DNA from: Mesotaenium endlicherianum
Taxonomy: Eukaryota; Streptophyta; Zygnematophyceae; Zygnematales; Mesotaeniaceae
Reading direction: 5' to 3'
Assembly: GCA_009602735.1 (NCBI GenBank)
Contig: WELA01006964.1
Span: 316,536 to 360,372 of the forward strand
DNA: 43,837 nt
The notes beneath the pieces are model-generated. The model saw only the letters and a list, made by a program, of their open reading frames with translations. It was not told the origin of the DNA and did not search any database. Shown piece after piece: positions 31,124-42,185 of the stretch (positions are counted from its first letter, which is position 1; every line of letters starts with the position of its first letter). The translations under genes were made by a program, and so were the position numbers.

Positions 31124-34100
31124 GTCGTTCTGTGGTGTCTACTGGCGTGAAGACGAGAACTCACAAGGAGGTTATCCCCAGGAGCCTGCCGAGAAGCAAA
31201 GGACGAGACGTTGACAAGCCTATCATTGTGGAAGGAGTGGTCGACGGCAACAAGGCGAAGTGTATGGTCGACAGTGGCGCGAGTGCAATCTTTGTGCACA
31301 AGAAGCTGGTGAAAGAGTGGCGAATCCCTGTGCAGAAGCATTATGAGCCTAAGGAGGCAATTTTGGCGAATGGGCAGAGACTCAAGTGTGGTGCACCTAC
31401 GGAAGCTATTCACGTGGAAGTAGCGGGGCACCGGAGTAAGGAAGTTATGGAGCAGGCAGAATTAGGTCACCATGAGGTGATATTGGGCCAACCATGGCTA
31501 AGAAAAGCCAACCCTCAAGTGCATTAGAGCACAGGACAAGTGAAAGTCCAAGGGCGTGATGGTCGAATGGAGACAGCAAAACAGGTGGAGGTAGATACGG
31601 CCACAAGTAACTGTCTTCTGTCGATCCTGCAAGTTAAGAAGCTATGTAGGGCGAATCAGGTGAAGGAGATGTACCTTGTTTCGGTGGCCCTGGCCAGGTC
31701 ATCAGATGGAGCAAGCGTGAATCCCAACCGCCTGGGCGAATGTACATCGCCGGATGAGCAAGTAGTGGTGTCTGATCCCCTTGCTCAGAAGGAGCAGAGC
31801 CCAACTGCTCAAGAGAAGAAGCCTGCTGAGATGCCTGCCCAAATTAAGGCGCTGTTGGAGGCGTTCAAGTGCGTGTTCCCTGAGGAGCTACCTGCAGGAT
31901 TACCTCCACAGAGAGCTATGGAGCACAAGATCAAGTTCGAACCAGGGAGCAGGCCACCAGTGAGACCCGCCTGTCGTCAATCGTTTGCGGAGTTGGACGA
32001 GTTGAAGAAGCAGTTGACAGAGTTATTGGAGAAGGGATTCATCCGACCCAGCGAGTCTCCATTTGCAGCGCCAGTCTTATTTGTGAAGAAGAAGGATGGG
32101 ACTATGAGGATGTGTGTCGACTACCGGGCTCTCAACAAGGTCACCATCAAGAACAGGTACCCACTTCCACGAGTGGACGAGTTGATTGACAAGCTTGTCG
32201 GTGCAAAGTATTTCTTGAAGATTGATTTGAGGAGTGGCTATCACCAGGTACGGATTGCGGAAGGAGACGTTCAGAAGACTGCTTTTAAGACTCGCTATGG
32301 TTTATTCGAGTTNATTTGAGTTTACAGTCATGCCTTTTGGATTGACTAATGCACCTGCTACATTCATGGGACTCATGAATAGGATCTTCAGACCCTACTT
32401 GGACCAGTTTGTGGTGGTATTTTTGGACGACATCTTGATCTATTCGAAGACCTTGGAAGAGCATGTGGAGCATCTGAGGAAGGTGTTGGAGGTCTTGAGA
32501 GATCAAAAATTATATGGGAAGATGAGCAAGTGCGACTTCGATCTCAAGGAGGTCGAGTTTCTTGGGCACATAGTGGGAGCTGAAGGAGTCAAGGTGGAGC
32601 AAAAGAAGGTGCAAGCGGTCAGAGATTGGCCGGTACCTGCTGATATTCATCAACTCAGGAGTTTCCTTGGCATGGCGAATTATTATCGACGTTTCATTGA
32701 AGGATTTGCCAAGGTGTGTGCACCGCTCACGGACATGTTAAAGAAGCAGGAGAAGTGGCTATGAGGTGACAAGGAGCAGCAAGCCTTCGAGAAGATTAAG
32801 GAGCTGTTGACACAGGCACCTGTATTGGCAATTGCAAGTCCAGAGCTTCCTTTCACCATCATCACAAACGCGTCAAACTTTGCAGTGGGAGCCATTCTTC
32901 TCCAGGATTAGGGTAAAGGATTGCAGCCTGTGGCATATGAGAGCAAGAAGTTGAGTCCTGCGGATTAGAATCATGCAGCACACGAGCAGGAGATGTTGGC
33001 TATTATCCAGGCTTTGAGGATTTGGCGATGTTATGTGGACGGAAGGAAGGTGTTCATCAAGACCGACCACAAGAGCTTGGAGAAGTTTATGACGCAGCCA
33101 ACATTGACAACAAGACAAGCAAGGTGGATGGAGTTTCTGCAACAGTTCGACCACAAGATTGAGTATTTACCTGGGAAGATCAACCCTGCAGACGCTTTAT
33201 CCAGGAGGTGCAACCTTGCAACTGTCTTAGTCATCAAGGAGAAGCTTCAGAGAGGTTATGAGGAGGATCCAGAATTTGCAGATGGTGGAGCAGCTGAGTC
33301 CAACGCGAATATGCAAAAGAAGGACGGCATATTGTATTATGGTGATTCCAACAGAGTGGTGGTACCTGACATCAAGGAGCTACGAGACTTACTACTTGCG
33401 GAGCATCATGACTGCTTATATGCTGGACACTTTGGAAGCGAGAAGACGGCAAGCGTGCTGAAGCGGGAGTACTATTGGAGAAATATGGACAAGGACATCG
33501 AGGAGTGGATCAAGAGTTACGATGCGTGCCAGCGTAAAAAGACACCAAATCAAAAGAAGGGAGGTCCATTGCAGCCCCTACCTATTCCAGAGTATCCTTT
33601 GGAGAAGGTTGCTATGGACTTCATCACGTCGTTACCAGTGAGTGGTCAAGGGCACGATGCAGTTTGGGTTGTATCTGATCGACTCAACAAGATGGCTCAC
33701 TTCATTCCCCTGAAGGAGACTTCTACACCAGCAGATGTGGCACGGCAATTCTTTGATCATATTTTCAGGCTACATGGGTTGCCGAAGGGTATTGTTTCAG
33801 ATTGAGATCCAAGGTTTACTAGCAAGTTTTGGCGGTCATTGTTTACTTTGATGGGGACCAAGTTGAGTATGAGCACTTCCTATCATCCTCAGATAGACGG
33901 GCAGAGTGAGAGACTCAACAGAACTCTGCAAGAGGTGCTCAGGAGTTTCACTATGGAGGACCCTTCAGAGTGGGACAAGAAGCTACCAGGGTTGGAGTTT
34001 GCCTACAACAACAGCATGCAGGGATCCACCAAGCAGTCACCATTTGCTATGGTTTATGGGAGAGAAGTATATCATCTAGAAAACATCTTGTTGGAGAAGG

Positions 34101-34713
34101 CCAAGGAGACTCAGGTTCCTACTACACAAGCGTTTATGGAGCAGATGGCCAAGATTTGGGACATGGCAAAAACTTGTATTTAGAAGGCACAGGAAGAGCA
34201 GGTCAAGCATGCCAACAAGCACAAGAGGGAAGTGACATTCCACGTGGGCGACAAAGTACTCTTGTCAACAAAGAACCTATCTTTCACGGGCAAGAGGAAA
34301 CTGCAAGCACGGTTCACAGGTCCCTTTGTGGTGCTCAAGCAGGTTAATCCAGTGACCTACAAGTTGGAGCTTCCTTTAGGTTGGCGTATCCATGATGTGT
34401 TCCATGTCAGTTGTTTTCGGCCATACGTTGACCCGAATGAAGGACATCCAGGACGACTACCTACACCGCCACCACCGGTCGAGATGGATGATGTATTGGA
34501 GTATGAAGTGGAGGCAATTGTCGTAGATCGACGAGTCAAGCAAGGTCAACGACTTGTTCAAGAGACTTGGTCAAGTGGAAAGGTTACCATGCGGACGGCA
34601 ACACTTGGGTGCCAAAAGCCAACTTGACTCATTGTAAGAGTAAGTTGAGACGTTATCTACAAAATGTGTCGAGGACGTCGCATCTTGAGGAGGGGGATGA
34701 TGTAAGGTCATAG
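31102..34713 (+). pseudogene. pol: Element 2 pol, multiple stops and frameshifts
   Basis: Pol begins in the -1 frame relative to gag. Protease (MVDSGAS), RT ([15 protein letters not shown]), RNase H, integrase (H-H-C-C finger with CQRK; MDF, DGQSER) and a chromodomain (LVKWKGY, TWVPKANL) are all recognisable. In-frame stops lie at 31525 (TAG), 32762 (TGA), 32909 (TAG), 32966 (TAG), 33803 (TGA) and 34181 (TAG). A 10-nt insertion containing the N at 32313 shifts the frame, and the frame shifts again shortly before the chromodomain. An RNase H motif reads TNASN where TDASD is usual. The chromodomain frame ends at TAG 34711-34713, 13 nt inside the 3' LTR. The copy cannot make a working Pol. Confidence 0.88.
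34687..34700 (+). other. Polypurine tract of element 2
   Basis: GAGGAGGGGGATGA lies directly before the 3' LTR, where plus-strand DNA priming occurs in this class. Confidence 0.7.
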
Positions 34714-35443
34714 GTTTATAAAGTGCATTTTTGAGTTTCATGAAAGTATATTTTGATTGTATAGAAGTGTAGAGTGCATTTTTGTGATTATTTTGATATA
34801 AAGTTCATCGAATTTGGTCAAGTACTGAGAGAGTTATGGATTTCCGAAATTTAATTAGTTTCAAGGTCGGTTGACGACTATCCTTAATTTGCGGAAAGCG
34901 CGACCGTCGGATTGACCGGCAGCGTCGAGCGATCTGGGCCGTTAGAGTGAATTCAAACCTTCACGTAAGTTCGGCTGACGCGGAGTGCCGACTAGGTCGA
35001 TTTACCTAGAAGTTTCAATTAAGCCTAGCGCGCCTAAGATAGAATATTCTAGTGATGGCGATGCATGTATGTGGACGTCAATTGACCCGACACGTCAGAT
35101 GAGACTGATCTGGCTTACTCACGAATGTTTTGGAAGGGACGATTTGACGAACACTTAGAAAAATTTGTAGCTTCCTCTTAGGGAGGAGCACTTAGGCAGA
35201 AAATTATAAATAGGCATAACCTCTTTGTTTCCTATGAGTTTTCACTTTTGTAAATTTCTACGGGTTTGTAATGACAAGGCCTTTTATCCTACACCATTTG
35301 TGAGCAGTTTCTTGCCACTCAAAATGTCAAGTAATTTTCCTAAGCTTTCTTAGCAATATACCGCTGCACTCTTTGGTATGATTGCAACTAGTTCCTTTCC
35401 TCGTGAGTTACTACGCTTCCACTAGGGCACTCTGCCCCTTTCA
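34701..35443 (+). repeat. Element 2, 3' LTR
   Basis: This 743-bp LTR has TG...CA ends. It carries an intact TATAAATA at 35205-35212. Most differences from the 5' copy are transitions. Confidence 0.93.
35205..35212 (+). promoter_or_regulatory. TATA box in the element 2 3' LTR
   Basis: TATAAATA sits about 500 nt into the LTR. The 5' LTR has TATGATTA in the same place. Confidence 0.55.
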
Positions 35444-36008
35444 GCTACCCAATAGTACACCTGTGAGTAAATATATGAACAAGTGGGTGTATTGATGTTG
35501 GTGGGTAGACGGCATGATTTATCTGATCAGTAAATTAAACATTGACAATCTTTTGACCTGCTGCCACAATGAAGCTTCATATCAATTGGCTCGGAGGATC
35601 TCACACTTGTCAATTGTATAATATACAGCATGTCCTCTAGCTCACAATCTATGCTGCTTTTATGAGTGGCACCTCACCTTTCTCTGTTAATGTTTTTCTA
35701 TAAAATAAGAAATACCCTCTCTGGAGATTGTAGTCAATGTAGAACCCCACCCTTGATATACGTGGTGTACATATAGGATGGCTCTCACAAATTGTAGCTG
35801 TTTAATATCAATATTCGCAGATTCAACTAAGATTCGTGAAGTCCAAGGATTCAACTAATCGTGTCTCGCCCCTCTGGTAAGAATCATTCTCGCCCCTCTG
35901 GTAAGAACTATTCTGGAAATTTTCAAACCCGAGATCTCAACGAGTGATAACACCAGGAAAAATCACAGCTTCCGTGATAGTAAAGATGCCGGACAGCTGG
36001 AGGCGCGC
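35444..36008. other. Spacer between elements 2 and 3
   Basis: There is no gene. A 24-bp unit beginning TCTCGCCCCTCTGGTAAGAA is repeated in tandem at 35864 and 35888. The spacer ends with the CGCGC target site of element 3. Confidence 0.6.
36004..36008 (+). other. Target-site duplication, left copy
   Basis: CGCGC directly precedes the 5' LTR and is repeated at 42689-42693 after the 3' LTR. Five bases is the usual length for Ty3/gypsy integrases. Confidence 0.85.
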
Positions 36009-36511
36009 TGTAGTGATTTGAGTTATTATACATTAGTTTGCATATATTTTAATGTTTTCAAATATATTTGAAGTAGTATGGTGTGGAGTCAAGTGTGAAT
36101 AGGTACTCTAGTAACTTGGTTCATGTCCTTTGAACCTTCCAAGGCATTTTCGAAGTTAGAGGAAAGACCTAGAAGAACTCCATGTGGCAAAAGTCAGATG
36201 TGCCATTTTTAGGTCAAAAGGACATGTGTACATTATTCTAGAAAGAGGTGGCAAGTTTTGGGATGTGTTGGGTGCCAACACATCAACATACACCTTCCTA
36301 GAAATTACTTATGTAGCAAGTATATAAACAAGAGCTAGAACATAGAAAGACATTCCAGAATCACTCTTGTACTTGCCAAAATCCAGAAATATATTAACTT
36401 TCAAGAAGCCATCTCTCTTTCAAGAAGCTACCACTTGTGTTCAAAGATCCTTGTCTTGAATAGATAAAGTATTCTGTTTTACTAAGTACTTTATCTATCT
36501 GTTTCACTACA
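36009..36511 (+). repeat. Element 3, 5' LTR
   Basis: It starts TGTAGTGATTTGAG and ends TTTCACTACA. TATATAAA lies at 36321-36328. Near the end, a 12-bp perfect inverted repeat (ATAGATAAAGTA at 36460-36471, TACTTTATCTAT at 36487-36498) forms a hairpin with a 15-nt loop. Confidence 0.96.
36321..36328 (+). promoter_or_regulatory. TATA box of the element 3 5' LTR
   Basis: TATATAAA lies 312 nt into the LTR; the 3' LTR has the same sequence at 42498-42505. It should place the RNA start at about 36350, leaving about 160 nt of R-U5. Confidence 0.65.
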
Positions 36512-36512
36512 G

Positions 36513-36524
36513 TGGTATCGGAGC
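36513..36524 (+). other. Primer binding site of element 3
   Basis: TGGTATCGGAGC follows the 5' LTR after one base and fits initiator tRNA-Met. Confidence 0.8.
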
Positions 36525-36548
36525 TAGGCACTTTGGTAGCACAAGAAG

Positions 36549-37829
36549 ATGGCCGATCCTCAAGACCAACAGCAAGCTTTCGAAGGAAGCCCTTCCTCTC
36601 CAAGACACCCTCCTCCAGCGCCGATGGGAGAGCCCACTCAAGAAAATCTGCAACAACAAGAAGCACCACAAGGAGGAGCACACCCTCCTCCAGCGTCGAT
36701 GGGAGAGCCTACTCAAGGAAATCTCCAACAACAAGAAGCACCACAAGGAGGAGCACCGTCAAATCCCGTGGCAGCCGCTATAGCAAAGTTGACCCCACCA
36801 CAAGGAGTTCCCGCAAATGAGTGGGCAGCCTTCCTAATGACCGTCCACAACCAAGTGGGCTTGGCCACCTATGAAGCAACCGTGCAAGCGTCAAGAGAAG
36901 CTATGGCTGCCATGGTTGCCCCTATTGCGAGCAATGCTCAAAATCCAGCCCCGGCTCAAGCGCCTCCACAAGAGCCAACGAGAGCAAGGAAACTCATCAA
37001 GCCCGGCAAACCCGACACTTTCAACCCCGGGAAAGGTGCCAACCTGAATTTATGGCTCTACCAAGTGGAGACGTACCTCGCATTCCTTGAAGTACCCGAG
37101 GAGGACTACGTTCCCTTTGCCGTTACCTTACTTAGAGGAGCAGCAACATCATGGTGGCGTAACTATCAAGCGGCTATATATCAAGCTATGGCGCACCCCA
37201 TGCTCGGCCAAGAGCCCCCACCATCATATGCAAGATGGGCAGATTTTCGTGAGGCCCTCAAGAAGCAATTCATGCCCATCAATGCGGAGAAGATTGCCCG
37301 AGGAAAGCTCCACCATCTCAAGCAAACGACGTCCGTTCAAGAGTATACATCCAGATTTCACGCCCTCACTCTTGAGATCCCCAACATGTCTCTCGAGGAG
37401 AAGATTGACCGCTACATCTTTGGCCTCAAACCCAAGGTGGCAAAGGAAGTGGAGTTACGCGACTTGACGGACTTCTCAAAGATCATTGAAGTGGCCCAAA
37501 AGGTGGATACCTTGGATTTCAAGCACTCCGTGCCTTCATCTTCACGGGTACCGACGACGCGGGTGTACGCAGCCCCTTCCACATCCGAATCTGGACCCAC
37601 ACCCATGGAAATCGGAGTTATTAAAAGGGACCCCGCGGCTGCCCGGAAGAGTGGAAGACCCTCCAATGACACTTATGATGCAAGAAACCAGCAAGGAGTG
37701 AAAGCAAGACTCTCCCCGGCTGAAAAAGAAGCTCTCATGACGGCTGGACTATGCTTTTATTGCAAGGAAAAGGGCCATCGTGCACTTTCATGCCCCAAAA
37801 AGTTGTCAAAAAACGGACAGCGCCGGTAG
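36549..37829 (+). CDS. gag: Element 3 Gag
   Basis: This 426-residue ORF starts at the first ATG past the PBS ([13 protein letters not shown]). Residues 21-70 are a Pro/Gln-rich 25-residue unit repeated twice (36609-36683 and 36684-36758), each with MGEPTQ and [12 protein letters not shown]. The centre (about 155-310) is a retrotransposon gag domain with [23 protein letters not shown] and [22 protein letters not shown] precedes a basic linker and one CCHC knuckle ([14 protein letters not shown]). The TAG stop (37827-37829) lies in the stem of the predicted frameshift hairpin. Gag would assemble the particle and bind the RNA. Confidence 0.93.
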   Translation: MADPQDQQQAFEGSPSSPRHPPPAPMGEPTQENLQQQEAPQGGAHPPPASMGEPTQGNLQQQEAPQGGAPSNPVAAAIAKLTPPQGVPANEWAAFLMTVHNQVGLATYEATVQASREAMAAMVAPIASNAQNPAPAQAPPQEPTRARKLIKPGKPDTFNPGKGANLNLWLYQVETYLAFLEVPEEDYVPFAVTLLRGAATSWWRNYQAAIYQAMAHPMLGQEPPPSYARWADFREALKKQFMPINAEKIARGKLHHLKQTTSVQEYTSRFHALTLEIPNMSLEEKIDRYIFGLKPKVAKEVELRDLTDFSKIIEVAQKVDTLDFKHSVPSSSRVPTTRVYAAPSTSESGPTPMEIGVIKRDPAAARKSGRPSNDTYDARNQQGVKARLSPAEKEALMTAGLCFYCKEKGHRALSCPKKLSKNGQRR

Positions 37830-40800
37830 GCCAGGAGCCTACCACCCCAAGACCCACTTCACGAGAAGGCAACACGCCAAGTGAGGTGGAGACCCCCGTT
37901 GAAGACGACGTTCCAGCCCCAATGAGTTTGAGAGGTTACCTTGGAGGAGAGAAGGTCCACATCTTGGTGGATAGCGGAGCTCAAGGCAACTTCATTGCTG
38001 CAGATTTTGCCACCAAGCACGGTATTACTATGCGAACTCTTGACCACGACGAGGAGATTATGATGCCCGATGGATTCTCCTATACTACCCCTTCCAAGAA
38101 GACGTACCCCTTGGCACTCTCTATCAAGTCCTTCAAGGATAGAGTAGTGTTCTCCCCCATGCAATTGGGCAAGTACGACGTCATCCTAGGGACGCCTTGG
38201 TTGACCAAGCACAACCCCCAAGTTGATTGGAGGACCGGTACTATCAAGATCAAGAATGACATCACTTCAAGAATCTGTATTTTGCGCGCAATCCAGAATA
38301 TCCAGACCCAAGACATCCAGAAGCCGGCACACGAGATACTATTGTCCGCCCTCCAACTCAAGAGACTTGTGAGGAAGGGACACGAGCTTCTTTTGGCCTT
38401 GATCACGCCAAAAGACATCAAGAAAGACATCGAGAGTCAAGAAGGCAGCCCCGTTCCCAAGGAGATACAAGAAGTCTTAGAGGACTACAAAGAAGTGTTC
38501 TCCCCGGAATTGCCCAAGGGCCTACCCCCCAAAAGATTCGTAGACCACAAGATAGAGTTGGAGCCCGGAAGCAAGCCCATCTCTCGGCCTACGTTCAAAA
38601 TGTCATACACGGAGCTAGACGAAGTCAAGAAGCAAATCAAGGAGCTACTGGAGCATGGCTTCATTCGACCTAGCAAGTCGCCATTTGGAGCCCCGGTGCT
38701 ATTTGTCAAGAAGAAAGATGGTACCTTGAGGATGTGTGTGGACTATCGCGCCCTCAACAAGATCACCATCAAGAATCGATACCCGCTGCCGCGCATGGAT
38801 GAGCTCATGGACCGGCTGGTTGGAGCCAAGTACTTCACGAAGATTGACTTACGGAGCGGCTACCACCAGATTCGCATCGCAGGACAGGACATAGAGAAGA
38901 CGGCATTCAGGACAAGATATGGACATTTTGAGTTCATGGTCCTGCCATTTGGACTCACCAACGCGCCAGCAACTTTCATGACTATGATGAACACCATATT
39001 TCAGCCCATGTTGGACAGATTTGTGGTGGTATTCATCGATGACATCCTTATCTACAGCAAGACCCTTGAAGAGCATGCGAGACACTTGAAAGAAGTCCTT
39101 GAAGTATTGAAGCAAAACAAGCTGTTTGCGAAGGAGTCAAAATGCGAGTTTGCCAAACAAGAAGTGGAGTTCCTAGGTCTCCACGTGACTGCTGATGGCA
39201 TCAAGATAGACCCCAAGAAGACCACGGTGGTGGAGGAATGGCCAACCCCCACGACCAAGAAAGAACTCCAGTCATTCTTGGGATTTGCCAATTGGTACAG
39301 AAAATTCATCCAAGGCTTCTCGCACATAGCAGCCCCCCTGACAGATCTACTCAAGAAGGACAGGCTATATACATGGACCGAGAAAGAGGAAGAGGCATTT
39401 CAAGAGTTAAAGCGAAGATTGACCACATCCCCGGTGCTCACACTCCCAAGTCCAAACCCAGATTGGCCCTTCCACGTCATCACCGATGCATCTTCCTATG
39501 CAATAGGAGCAATCCTGCTTCAAGACCAAGGCAAGGGACTGCAGCCCATCGCCTACGAGTCAAGGAAGCTAAATCCAGCCGAGCAAAATTATACAACCAC
39601 GGAGCGAGAGGCATTGGCGATTGTACATGCCTTGAAGGTTTGGCGCTGCTACGTTGAAGGACGCAAAGTACTGGTCACCACGGACCACGAGGCGTTAAAG
39701 CACCTCCAAACGCAGCCGTATCTCTCAAGGAGACAAGCAAGATGGAGCGGATACTTGCAACAATACAACATCACGATTCAGTACCAGCCCGGCAAGACAA
39801 ACCCGGCTGACCCCCTCTCAAGACTGCAATTAAATGCAGTGATGGTATCCCTGAAGACAGATCTGGAAGCTCGATTTTCAGCCGCCTATGAAAGAGACCC
39901 TTACTACAAGAACGGAGAAGCAGCCTTGGACCCATGCAAGAAGCAAGAAGGCAATTATTGGGTGAGGCAAGATACGGGCCAGAGATGTGTTCCTAATGAC
40001 TTAGACCTCCGGCTCTTGCTTCTACGAGAAGCACACGACAACCCTCTTGGAGGACACTTTGGAATCCTAAGGACCACGGGCGTTCTAGCTAGGACTTATT
40101 GTTGGCCAGGCATGTCTAAGCAAGTCAAGGAGTACTGCAGGAGCTGTGACACATGCCAAAGAATCAAGCCATCATCGCAAAAGGCGGGAGGACTCCTCCA
40201 ACCACTACCAATCCCCGAAAGACAATGGACGGACATCTCAATGGACCTTATCGTGGACTTGCCCGTGACACCTCGAGGCCATAATGCAATACTCACGGTG
40301 GTGGACAGACTTACCAAGATGGCTCATTTTATTCCCACGACGACTAAGGCTACAGCACCACAACTTGCAAGACTCATCTTTGACAACATCTTCCGACTCC
40401 ATGGACTACCATCAAGAATTGTGTCAGATAGAGATCCAAGATTCACAAGCCATTTCTGGAAAAATCTCTTCAAGAACTTGGGTACATCGCTGGATATGTC
40501 TACTGCCTACCACCCACAATCAGATGGGCAAACCGAGCGTATGAATCGTACCCTAAAGACCTCTCTAAAGGCCTACGTGTCTACCCTCGAGCAAGACTGG
40601 GACATGTACTTGACCCCCCTCGAGTTTGCCTACAACAACACTACGCAGGCCTCTACCCAAGAGTCCCCATTCTTCCTCAACTATGGCTTCCATCCGACCA
40701 CGCCACTGAGCTTCACGGCTGGCCATGATGAAGTACCTGCAGCCACAGATTTTATGGAGACATTAGAAGCAGCCCTTACAGCAGCGAAGAAAGCTCTACA

Positions 40801-41416
40801 ACACGCGCAAGATGCTCAAGCAAGAGTGGCGAACAGATCCAGAAGAGAAATTACGTACAGAGTGGGTGACAACGTGTTACTATCATCCAAGAACATTTCC
40901 CTGAACAACAGGCCTGCCGGCAGCAAGTTCTCTCCCAAGTATTTGGGACCCTTCAAGATTATCCAGCAAGTCAACCCCGTTGCTTTCAAGCTAGAACTTC
41001 CCCAGACTATGCACATCGACCCCGTATTCCACGCTTCCCTCTTCAAGCCATATGTGCAACCCGACAACAAGTTCCCAGGACGTGTGACAACCCCACCAGC
41101 CCCAACAATAGTGGATGATCATTTGGAGTACGAAGTGGAAGACATAGTGGCTATGAGAAATTTCAGGAGACAGCAGCAATACTTGATCAAGTGGAAAGGA
41201 TATCCAGATTCGGAGAATAGTTGGGTGGCGGCGCACTACCTTGACAAAGTTCAGAGAAAGTTGAAGCGCTTCCATGCCGCCAACCCCCATCTTGGACCAG
41301 CCCCAAGTCTCTCTACTAGAAGCCCGAAGACTTCAGGGAGGCAGCCTGCCACCATCAAGAAGCAGCAGAAGACCCCTTGGAGGCAGCCTGCAAGAACAAG
41401 AAAGAGGAAAAATTGA
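37751..41416 (+). CDS. pol: Element 3 Pol polyprotein (PR-RT-RNaseH-IN-chromodomain)
   Basis: The frame is -1 relative to gag and overlaps its end, so Pol is most likely made as Gag-Pol after a slip at 37808; the ATG at 37751 is only the first in the frame. Protease: LVDSGA near 72-77. [22 protein letters not shown] and FIDD near 428-431. RNase [14 protein letters not shown] and TTDHEAL. Integrase: H-H-C-C finger ([14 protein letters not shown]), [15 protein letters not shown] and DGQTERMN. The chromodomain near the end ([26 protein letters not shown]) is followed by a basic tail ([11 protein letters not shown]). All catalytic motifs are intact. Of 1221 codons in this frame, about the first 19 lie upstream of the slip. 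Confidence 0.95.
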   Translation: MLLLQGKGPSCTFMPQKVVKKRTAPVGQEPTTPRPTSREGNTPSEVETPVEDDVPAPMSLRGYLGGEKVHILVDSGAQGNFIAADFATKHGITMRTLDHDEEIMMPDGFSYTTPSKKTYPLALSIKSFKDRVVFSPMQLGKYDVILGTPWLTKHNPQVDWRTGTIKIKNDITSRICILRAIQNIQTQDIQKPAHEILLSALQLKRLVRKGHELLLALITPKDIKKDIESQEGSPVPKEIQEVLEDYKEVFSPELPKGLPPKRFVDHKIELEPGSKPISRPTFKMSYTELDEVKKQIKELLEHGFIRPSKSPFGAPVLFVKKKDGTLRMCVDYRALNKITIKNRYPLPRMDELMDRLVGAKYFTKIDLRSGYHQIRIAGQDIEKTAFRTRYGHFEFMVLPFGLTNAPATFMTMMNTIFQPMLDRFVVVFIDDILIYSKTLEEHARHLKEVLEVLKQNKLFAKESKCEFAKQEVEFLGLHVTADGIKIDPKKTTVVEEWPTPTTKKELQSFLGFANWYRKFIQGFSHIAAPLTDLLKKDRLYTWTEKEEEAFQELKRRLTTSPVLTLPSPNPDWPFHVITDASSYAIGAILLQDQGKGLQPIAYESRKLNPAEQNYTTTEREALAIVHALKVWRCYVEGRKVLVTTDHEALKHLQTQPYLSRRQARWSGYLQQYNITIQYQPGKTNPADPLSRLQLNAVMVSLKTDLEARFSAAYERDPYYKNGEAALDPCKKQEGNYWVRQDTGQRCVPNDLDLRLLLLREAHDNPLGGHFGILRTTGVLARTYCWPGMSKQVKEYCRSCDTCQRIKPSSQKAGGLLQPLPIPERQWTDISMDLIVDLPVTPRGHNAILTVVDRLTKMAHFIPTTTKATAPQLARLIFDNIFRLHGLPSRIVSDRDPRFTSHFWKNLFKNLGTSLDMSTAYHPQSDGQTERMNRTLKTSLKAYVSTLEQDWDMYLTPLEFAYNNTTQASTQESPFFLNYGFHPTTPLSFTAGHDEVPAATDFMETLEAALTAAKKALQHAQDAQARVANRSRREITYRVGDNVLLSSKNISLNNRPAGSKFSPKYLGPFKIIQQVNPVAFKLELPQTMHIDPVFHASLFKPYVQPDNKFPGRVTTPPAPTIVDDHLEYEVEDIVAMRNFRRQQQYLIKWKGYPDSENSWVAAHYLDKVQRKLKRFHAANPHLGPAPSLSTRSPKTSGRQPATIKKQQKTPWRQPARTRKRKN
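37808..37843 (+). promoter_or_regulatory. Predicted -1 ribosomal frameshift signal of element 3
   Basis: AAAAAAC (37808-37814) is read in the gag frame as A AAA AAC, one of the best-known -1 slip heptamers. A 10-nt spacer (37815-37824) leads to a perfect 7-bp stem, GGTAGGC (37825-37831) and GCCTACC (37837-37843), with a 5-nt loop. The gag stop TAG (37827-37829) is inside the 5' arm. After the slip the frame is open through pol. Confidence 0.78.
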
Positions 41417-42185
41417 CATTAGACACTCTTCTCTTCTCGCAGTTTCTGGACAGAAAACTAAAACCGCTACTGGCGATAGGTATCTTCATAATAAATTCTG
41501 AAAATTTACCTGGCTAAAGTCCATGAGTAGCCGGTCATTTAGAGTCCAAGTTTGCTCAATTTGGAGCACTGGTGAGAGAGATATGATGCTCTAAGTAGAA
41601 GGGGGTCAGGCTGCTGGCATTGTTAGGACAGAATATGCCTTCTGACATTGTGCCCTCCCCTGAACTTGGAATGCTTTGAAACTCAAGACTCTGGTAGAAC
41701 ATCTTACAGCGCCCAGTTTGAGACTTAGTTTGCAGAATTTGGAGAAGTATAGAAGGACTTATGATTTTCAGAAGTTTCTGCACAGATTTGGAGGAGTGCC
41801 TACTCTCTCAGCTCTCAACGACAGTCCAGAAATGAGAATGCTCTCAAATTTGGTGACCCGGTAGAGTTCTCCGACGCGGTCCGTCTGGCACTCAAATTTT
41901 TAGATTTGGAGCAGTTCTGTGGCCGCTATGAATTTTTGAGTTCGTGGCAGATTCTGGGCCAACTTGTACAATTTTCTTTATCATTAAGGAGTAGGCTAGC
42001 CAATAAGGTCACACCACCTACGACCTTGCCTAGTCTACCTTACATGTGTAGCACCTGACTTGGCGCCTTTGACTAGTCCTCTTCACATGTGTGGCATCTG
42101 ACTTGAAACTGTTGACTAGTTTGCTCCACATGTGTACGACCTGACTTGACGCGCCGAGACGTCGCTTTTTCTATCGGGGGGGTGA
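41417..42185 (+). other. Element 3 3' untranslated region with repeats and PPT
   Basis: About 770 nt lie between the pol stop and the 3' LTR. ACATGTGT-headed units start at 42042, 42085 and 42128, exactly 43 nt apart, each followed by CTGACTTG and the first two by GACTAGT. A G7 tract at 42176-42182 is the polypurine tract. No ORF of note is present. Confidence 0.7.
42176..42185 (+). other. Polypurine tract of element 3
   Basis: GGGGGGGTGA lies immediately before the 3' LTR, as expected for plus-strand priming. Confidence 0.7.

Larger units (their letters stand above)
29312..35443 (+). mobile_element. Element 2: full-length but decayed Ty3/gypsy chromovirus
   Basis: LTRs at 29312-30057 and 34701-35443 bracket a PBS, gag, pol and a polypurine tract. 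The LTRs differ at roughly 45 sites by eye (about 94% identical). The flanks GATAC (29307-29311) and GCTAC (35444-35448) may be a target duplication with one change. Several in-frame stops and frameshifts make this copy inactive on its own. Confidence 0.92.

Noticed and set aside
38849..41290. Minus-strand frames opposite element 3 pol
   Set aside because: They are shadows of the intact pol frame.
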